A stretch of DNA of 64,000 nt from Micromonospora sp. HM5-17 (lineage in GTDB: Bacteria > Actinomycetota > Actinomycetes > Mycobacteriales > Micromonosporaceae), in the NCBI RefSeq assembly GCF_003762835.1, contig NZ_RJWA01000008.1, positions 1 to 64,000 of the forward strand. Reading direction: 5' to 3'. Position 1 is the stretch's first letter. Each line of letters starts with the position of its first letter. Shown piece by piece: positions 61,501-64,000 of this stretch. Below the pieces are notes generated by a model. It was not told where the DNA came from. It did no database searches and was given only the letters and a program-made list of their open reading frames with translations. The position numbers were made by a program, and so were the translations under genes.

Positions 61501-64000
61501 CGGCAGCCCGGCGGCCTTGAGCACGCCGATCGCCTCCCGCACCGCCGGGGTGGGGCCGGAGATCACCTGCTGCGTGGGCCCGTTGCGGTTGGCCAGGATG
61601 ACCTGGTCGGCGAGGCCGGCGCTGGCCAGGACCTCGCTCACCCGTTCCGCGGTGCCGGTGATCGCGGCCATCGTGCCCGGATCGTCCCCGGCGGCGGCGA
61701 GGATCGCGTCGGCGCGTCGCGTACTGAGCCGCAGCAGGGTCGCCGGATCGTAGGCGCCGGCGACGCAGAGCGCGACGAGTTCGCCGTAGCTGTGCCCCGC
61801 GGTCAGGTCGGGATGGATGTTGAGCCGGCGGAGCAGGTGGTCGACGGCGAGTCCGCCGATGCCGAGAATCGGCTGGGCCAGCCGGGTGTCGCGGAGCCGG
61901 CGCTGCTGCACGTCGTCGGTGTCGGGATCGAACGCGGTCGGCGGGAACAGCGGGTCCGCCCACTCCCGGCCGAGCTCGAGGTACTGGCGCAACTCGGGGA
62001 AGCTGACGAACAGCTCGGCCAGTGCCCCCGGATACTGGCTGCCCTGTCCGGGGAACAGAAACGCCACCCGCCCGCCGGAGCCGGAGTCCGGGGACGTCGA
62101 GGGCTGGACGAGTCCCTGTCCGGGGTCGTGGTCACCGGCGGTCGCGCGGTTCAGCAGCCGCTCGAGTTCGGTGCGGTCGCGGGCGACGATCGCGACCTGG
62201 ACGGGACCGGACCGCGGGTCGGTCTGGGCCGCCGCGGTGGCGGCCAGGTCGCGCAGCCGCCACGGTCGGCCGTACCGGTCGGTGGTCCGGAGCGTGGCGA
62301 GCAGCTTCCGGATCTCCCGGTGCGCCGCCGCCCGGTCGGGGCCGCGGAAGCAGAACAGCTCCGCCGGCCACTCCTGGCGCGCGTGCCGTGGCTCCGGGGT
62401 GCGCGGGTGCGCGGCCAGCACCACGTGGTAGTTGGTGCCGCCGAAGCCGAAGGCGCTGACCCCGGCGAATCGTTCGCTGGCCGGGGCGCTCCACGGCCGG
62501 GCCTCGGTGAAGAAGGCGAACGGGCTGCGTTCCGGGTCCCAGGCGGGGTTGGGGCGGGTCAGGTTGACGGTCGGCGGCCGAACCCCCGTGTACAGCGCGA
62601 GCGCCGTCTTGATCACGCCCGCGAGCCCGGCCGCGCACTTGGTGTGGCCGATCTGGGACTTGACCGAGCCGAGGGCGCAGCCGCCGGGCCGGGCACCCGC
62701 CTCGACGAACAGCCGGGTCAGGGTCTCCAGCTCCGTGCGGTCGCCGACGACGGTGCCGGTGCCGTGCGCCTCGACGAGTCCGACCTGCCGCGGGGAGATG
62801 CCGCTGCGCGCGTACGCCCGGACCAGCGCCCGACGCTGTCCCTCCGCACGCGGCGCGGTCAGGCCCAGTGCCCGCCCGTCGCTGGAGGTACCGATCCCCT
62901 TGATGACCGCGTAGATGCGGTCACCGTCGCGCTCGGCGTCGGCGAGCCGCTTGAGGACGACGCAGGCGACACCCTCGCCGAGCGCGATGCCGTCGCCCGT
63001 GCTGTCGAAGGGGCGGCACCGACCCGTCGGCGACAGCGCGTGCGCCGAGGTGAACATCAGGTAGTCGTTGATGCCGTTGTGCAGATCGGCGCCGCCGCAG
63101 ATCATCAGGTCACTGGTGCCCGCCGCCAGCTCCTTGCAGGCCGCGTCCATGGCCGCCAGCGACGAGGCGCACGCCGCGTCCACGGTGAAGTTCGGTCCGC
63201 CCAGGTCCAGCCGGTTCGCGACCCGCCCGGCGATCACGTTCGCCAGTACGCCGGGGAACGAGTCCTCGGTGACCGTGGGAAGCTGGTCCTCCAGCACGGC
63301 GGGAACCTCGCCGAGGTACGCCGGCAGCATGGTGCGCAGCGTCTGCGCGTGCCCCATGTCGCTGCCCGCCTCGGCACCGAACACCACCCCCGTGCGGGAG
63401 TGGTCGACGCCGGGCACGTCGGGGCCGTACCCGGCGTCGACGAGGGCCCGGTGCGCGACCTCGAGCGCCAACAGCTGGGTCGGGTCGATGCTGGCCAACG
63501 CCGCTGGCGGGATGCCGTACCCGATGGCGTCGAACGGCACCGGCGCGATGAACCCGCCCCACTTCGACACGCTGACCCGGCCCGCCCGCCCCGGCTCCAC
63601 CTCGGACGCGTAGTAGGTCTCCACCGACCACCGCTGGGCGGGGACCTCGGTGATGGCGTCCCGGCCGCCCAGAATCGTCTGCCAGTAGCTGGCCAGGTCC
63701 GGTGAGTCCGGGAAGACGCAGGACATTCCGACGATGGCGATGTCCAGCGGCGCCGCCGGCACCGGCTCGGCCGGACCGGCGTCGGGCCCGGCCGTCGCCG
63801 CCAGCGCCGCGAGCCGCTCCGTGTGGAAGCGCTGCGCCCCGACGGTCACTCCGTGGTGCAGGTCGGCCACGGTCGTCTGCCTGTCACGGAGCACGACCAC
63901 CTGGCCGGCCATGAAGAGCCCTTCGGCGTGCTGGCCCGCCTCGTCCACCGCGACCAGCGCGGCGCCGTCGCGCCGTTGGCCCTTGCTGGCGATCCGTAGC
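58507..64000 (-). CDS. PUFA-synthase-like polyketide synthase: KS-AT-ACP-KR, amino end outside the window
   Basis: The frame is open to the right edge, so the true start is beyond 64000; numbering here begins at the in-frame GTG at 63948. Ketosynthase about 68-515 with Cys260 (VDAACASSLAAMDAA) and His motifs EAHGTGTVVGD and IGHTKCAAG. Acyltransferase about 627-930 (FPGQGSQYPG; Ser720 in AGHSYGELVA). A Pro/Ala-rich linker leads to one carrier domain with Ser1225 in LSIDSIKRAEV, the wording seen in PUFA-synthase carriers. The ketoreductase follows (VGGARGIT NADPH loop; FGSIAAPYGSRGQADYAAAND). The segment before the ketosynthase (GLFMAGQVVVLRDRQTTVAD) is reminiscent of the end of PfaD-type enoyl reductases, so a reductase domain may be fused upstream (weak inference). 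Confidence 0.87.
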   Translation of the reverse strand, partial: LRIASKGQRRDGAALVAVDEAGQHAEGLFMAGQVVVLRDRQTTVADLHHGVTVGAQRFHTERLAALAATAGPDAGPAEPVPAAPLDIAIVGMSCVFPDSPDLASYWQTILGGRDAITEVPAQRWSVETYYASEVEPGRAGRVSVSKWGGFIAPVPFDAIGYGIPPAALASIDPTQLLALEVAHRALVDAGYGPDVPGVDHSRTGVVFGAEAGSDMGHAQTLRTMLPAYLGEVPAVLEDQLPTVTEDSFPGVLANVIAGRVANRLDLGGPNFTVDAACASSLAAMDAACKELAAGTSDLMICGGADLHNGINDYLMFTSAHALSPTGRCRPFDSTGDGIALGEGVACVVLKRLADAERDGDRIYAVIKGIGTSSDGRALGLTAPRAEGQRRALVRAYARSGISPRQVGLVEAHGTGTVVGDRTELETLTRLFVEAGARPGGCALGSVKSQIGHTKCAAGLAGVIKTALALYTGVRPPTVNLTRPNPAWDPERSPFAFFTEARPWSAPASERFAGVSAFGFGGTNYHVVLAAHPRTPEPRHARQEWPAELFCFRGPDRAAAHREIRKLLATLRTTDRYGRPWRLRDLAATAAAQTDPRSGPVQVAIVARDRTELERLLNRATAGDHDPGQGLVQPSTSPDSGSGGRVAFLFPGQGSQYPGALAELFVSFPELRQYLELGREWADPLFPPTAFDPDTDDVQQRRLRDTRLAQPILGIGGLAVDHLLRRLNIHPDLTAGHSYGELVALCVAGAYDPATLLRLSTRRADAILAAAGDDPGTMAAITGTAERVSEVLASAGLADQVILANRNGPTQQVISGPTPAVREAIGVLKAAGLPARGLNVACAFHSPLVATAVDRFARNLAVEPVTTPTIPVWSNRTATVYPTDPDGLRHELAAQLGAPVRFAEQIEAMYAAGTRTFVEAGPGQVLTGLVRAILADRPHLAVACDRRTGEGLRDFLLAVAQLACAGVPVRIGWLFHGRDTAVAVTTDAGSRPFWTVDGQLVLDRDGRTLPGGMTPPRPSKELSMTATVEPTADDHDGRAGHDGRVGRDELLAEFLRTNRELIAAQHEVMLAYLGSGDGGHPHGRGPRTAPAASAVDAVPVVAGPRVQVPPAANRASQAGVASGGAHQGVPALPGTANASVPISPAPASPPPAPAPPVPATVGPPIPLPAGPTPAPPPASGATSTGEAEARSTSATTAVTALAAAAPGFDLEAAVLAVLSERTGYPADLIELDLDLEADLSIDSIKRAEVAGEVAARLGLATDGDESDLEDLVKARTVRAMVTWLTTRVNAAVTATVPAAPDAVPATAASSARAAPASAVAAADGQPRSSPAPTAGSPGVVAGGSPRGIAPTRMVSTMVPLPDTPRRPAALLAGATLVVTGAGPAAVRLADLLRRHQATVRTGTATEPGSLDGAAGLVLLDGLTGGAEPLLPGAFGLIKQALTSGMRWVVAVVDRKAGVAGDGLRGLFRTIVREYPSTTARLVLVDGTEPAERLAQQTLDELLVEGEAPVVDRSGGGRYGYDLTPASLGPLAAGGAGPAGDGVAEARALGLDQDSVVLLVGGARGITTWFARALATAARCRIELVGRTPLPDGPPDPVLANATDVAAVRAVLARQRVGPPATIARTAQAILAGREVESTLRELGELGARARYHTLDVRDAPATERLVTAIHGEYGRLDGVVYAAGVLEDKLIAEKDPESFARVFETKVTGARSTLAALDGLGDRPRFVVLFGSIAAPYGSRGQADYAAANDALEAIGTRWAARTGTRCLTVHWGPWAPVEGHGGMVTPELSREFARRGIGLIDPEEGALSLLGELAWGDPSLTSVVYTASGW

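Noticed and set aside
60625-63705. Long plus-strand open frame opposite the first polyketide synthase.
   Set aside because: Same reason: antisense shadow with repetitive Gly/Arg/Asp composition.
1-64000. tRNA, rRNA, CRISPR arrays, insertion sequences, phage attachment sites.
   Set aside because: I looked for cloverleaf-like segments, regularly spaced repeats, transposase motifs and long terminal inverted repeats and found none that hold up.

Overview
The window is very GC-rich with many GTG starts, four-base start/stop overlaps (GTGA or ATGA), a LAxTG sortase E-type anchor, a DUF574-type methyltransferase beside a DUF5753-type XRE regulator, WXG100-type proteins and large type I polyketide genes. 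This points to a filamentous actinomycete. Micromonosporaceae is a guess from overall feel, not something the sequence proves. I see about 33 intact protein genes, several gene relics, and no tRNA, rRNA, CRISPR array or insertion sequence.

Layout. (1) 0.77-9.1 kb, plus strand: one tightly coupled operon resembling the ebo cluster (EboC, A, B, E and F homologues), with an inositol-1-phosphate synthase, an extra TIM-barrel protein and a polyprenyl diphosphate synthase. (2) 9.2-10.5 kb, minus: a LAxTG cell-wall-anchored protein. (3) 10.9-24.3 kb: a polysaccharide locus with two glycosyltransferases, Wzy-, Wzz- and Wzx-like proteins, a lipoprotein glycoside hydrolase and five different sulfotransferases, pointing to a sulfated exopolysaccharide. 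(4) 24.6-29.8 kb: methyltransferase, XRE regulator, lipoprotein, a broken RHS-type gene with a damaged downstream gene, and a sirtuin. (5) 29.9-39.5 kb: an MMPL exporter, two histidine kinase/response regulator pairs and a MacB/FtsX-type ABC exporter. (6) 39.7-44.5 kb: a glutathionyl-hydroquinone-reductase-like protein, two convergent WXG-type genes that each carry one half of a single endonuclease/exonuclease/phosphatase (EEP) domain, and a secreted zinc metalloprotease. (7) 44.7-64 kb, all minus: a CorA relic, a eukaryote-like single-chain acyl-CoA carboxylase, a Stf0-like sulfotransferase, an alpha/beta hydrolase, an acyl carrier protein and two PUFA-synthase-like polyketide synthases, the first running off the right edge.

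How the parts work together (inference). The ebo-like operon probably makes or moves a prenylated, cyclitol-containing small molecule. The 11-24 kb genes assemble, export and sulfate a polysaccharide. The right-hand locus builds a fatty or polyketide chain: the carboxylase supplies malonyl-type units, the synthases build the chain and activate their own carriers, and the hydrolase and sulfotransferase could release and sulfate it.

The most unusual structure is at 40953-42650. The amino half of an EEP catalytic domain is on the minus strand and the carboxyl half on the plus strand, each behind its own WXG-type head, with the two stop codons 3 bp apart. Inverting about 0.43 kb between two in-frame GTCGAC sites would rebuild one complete WXG-EEP protein and one ordinary 113-residue WXG protein. 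This is either a split effector, an inversion (possibly switchable), or an assembly error.
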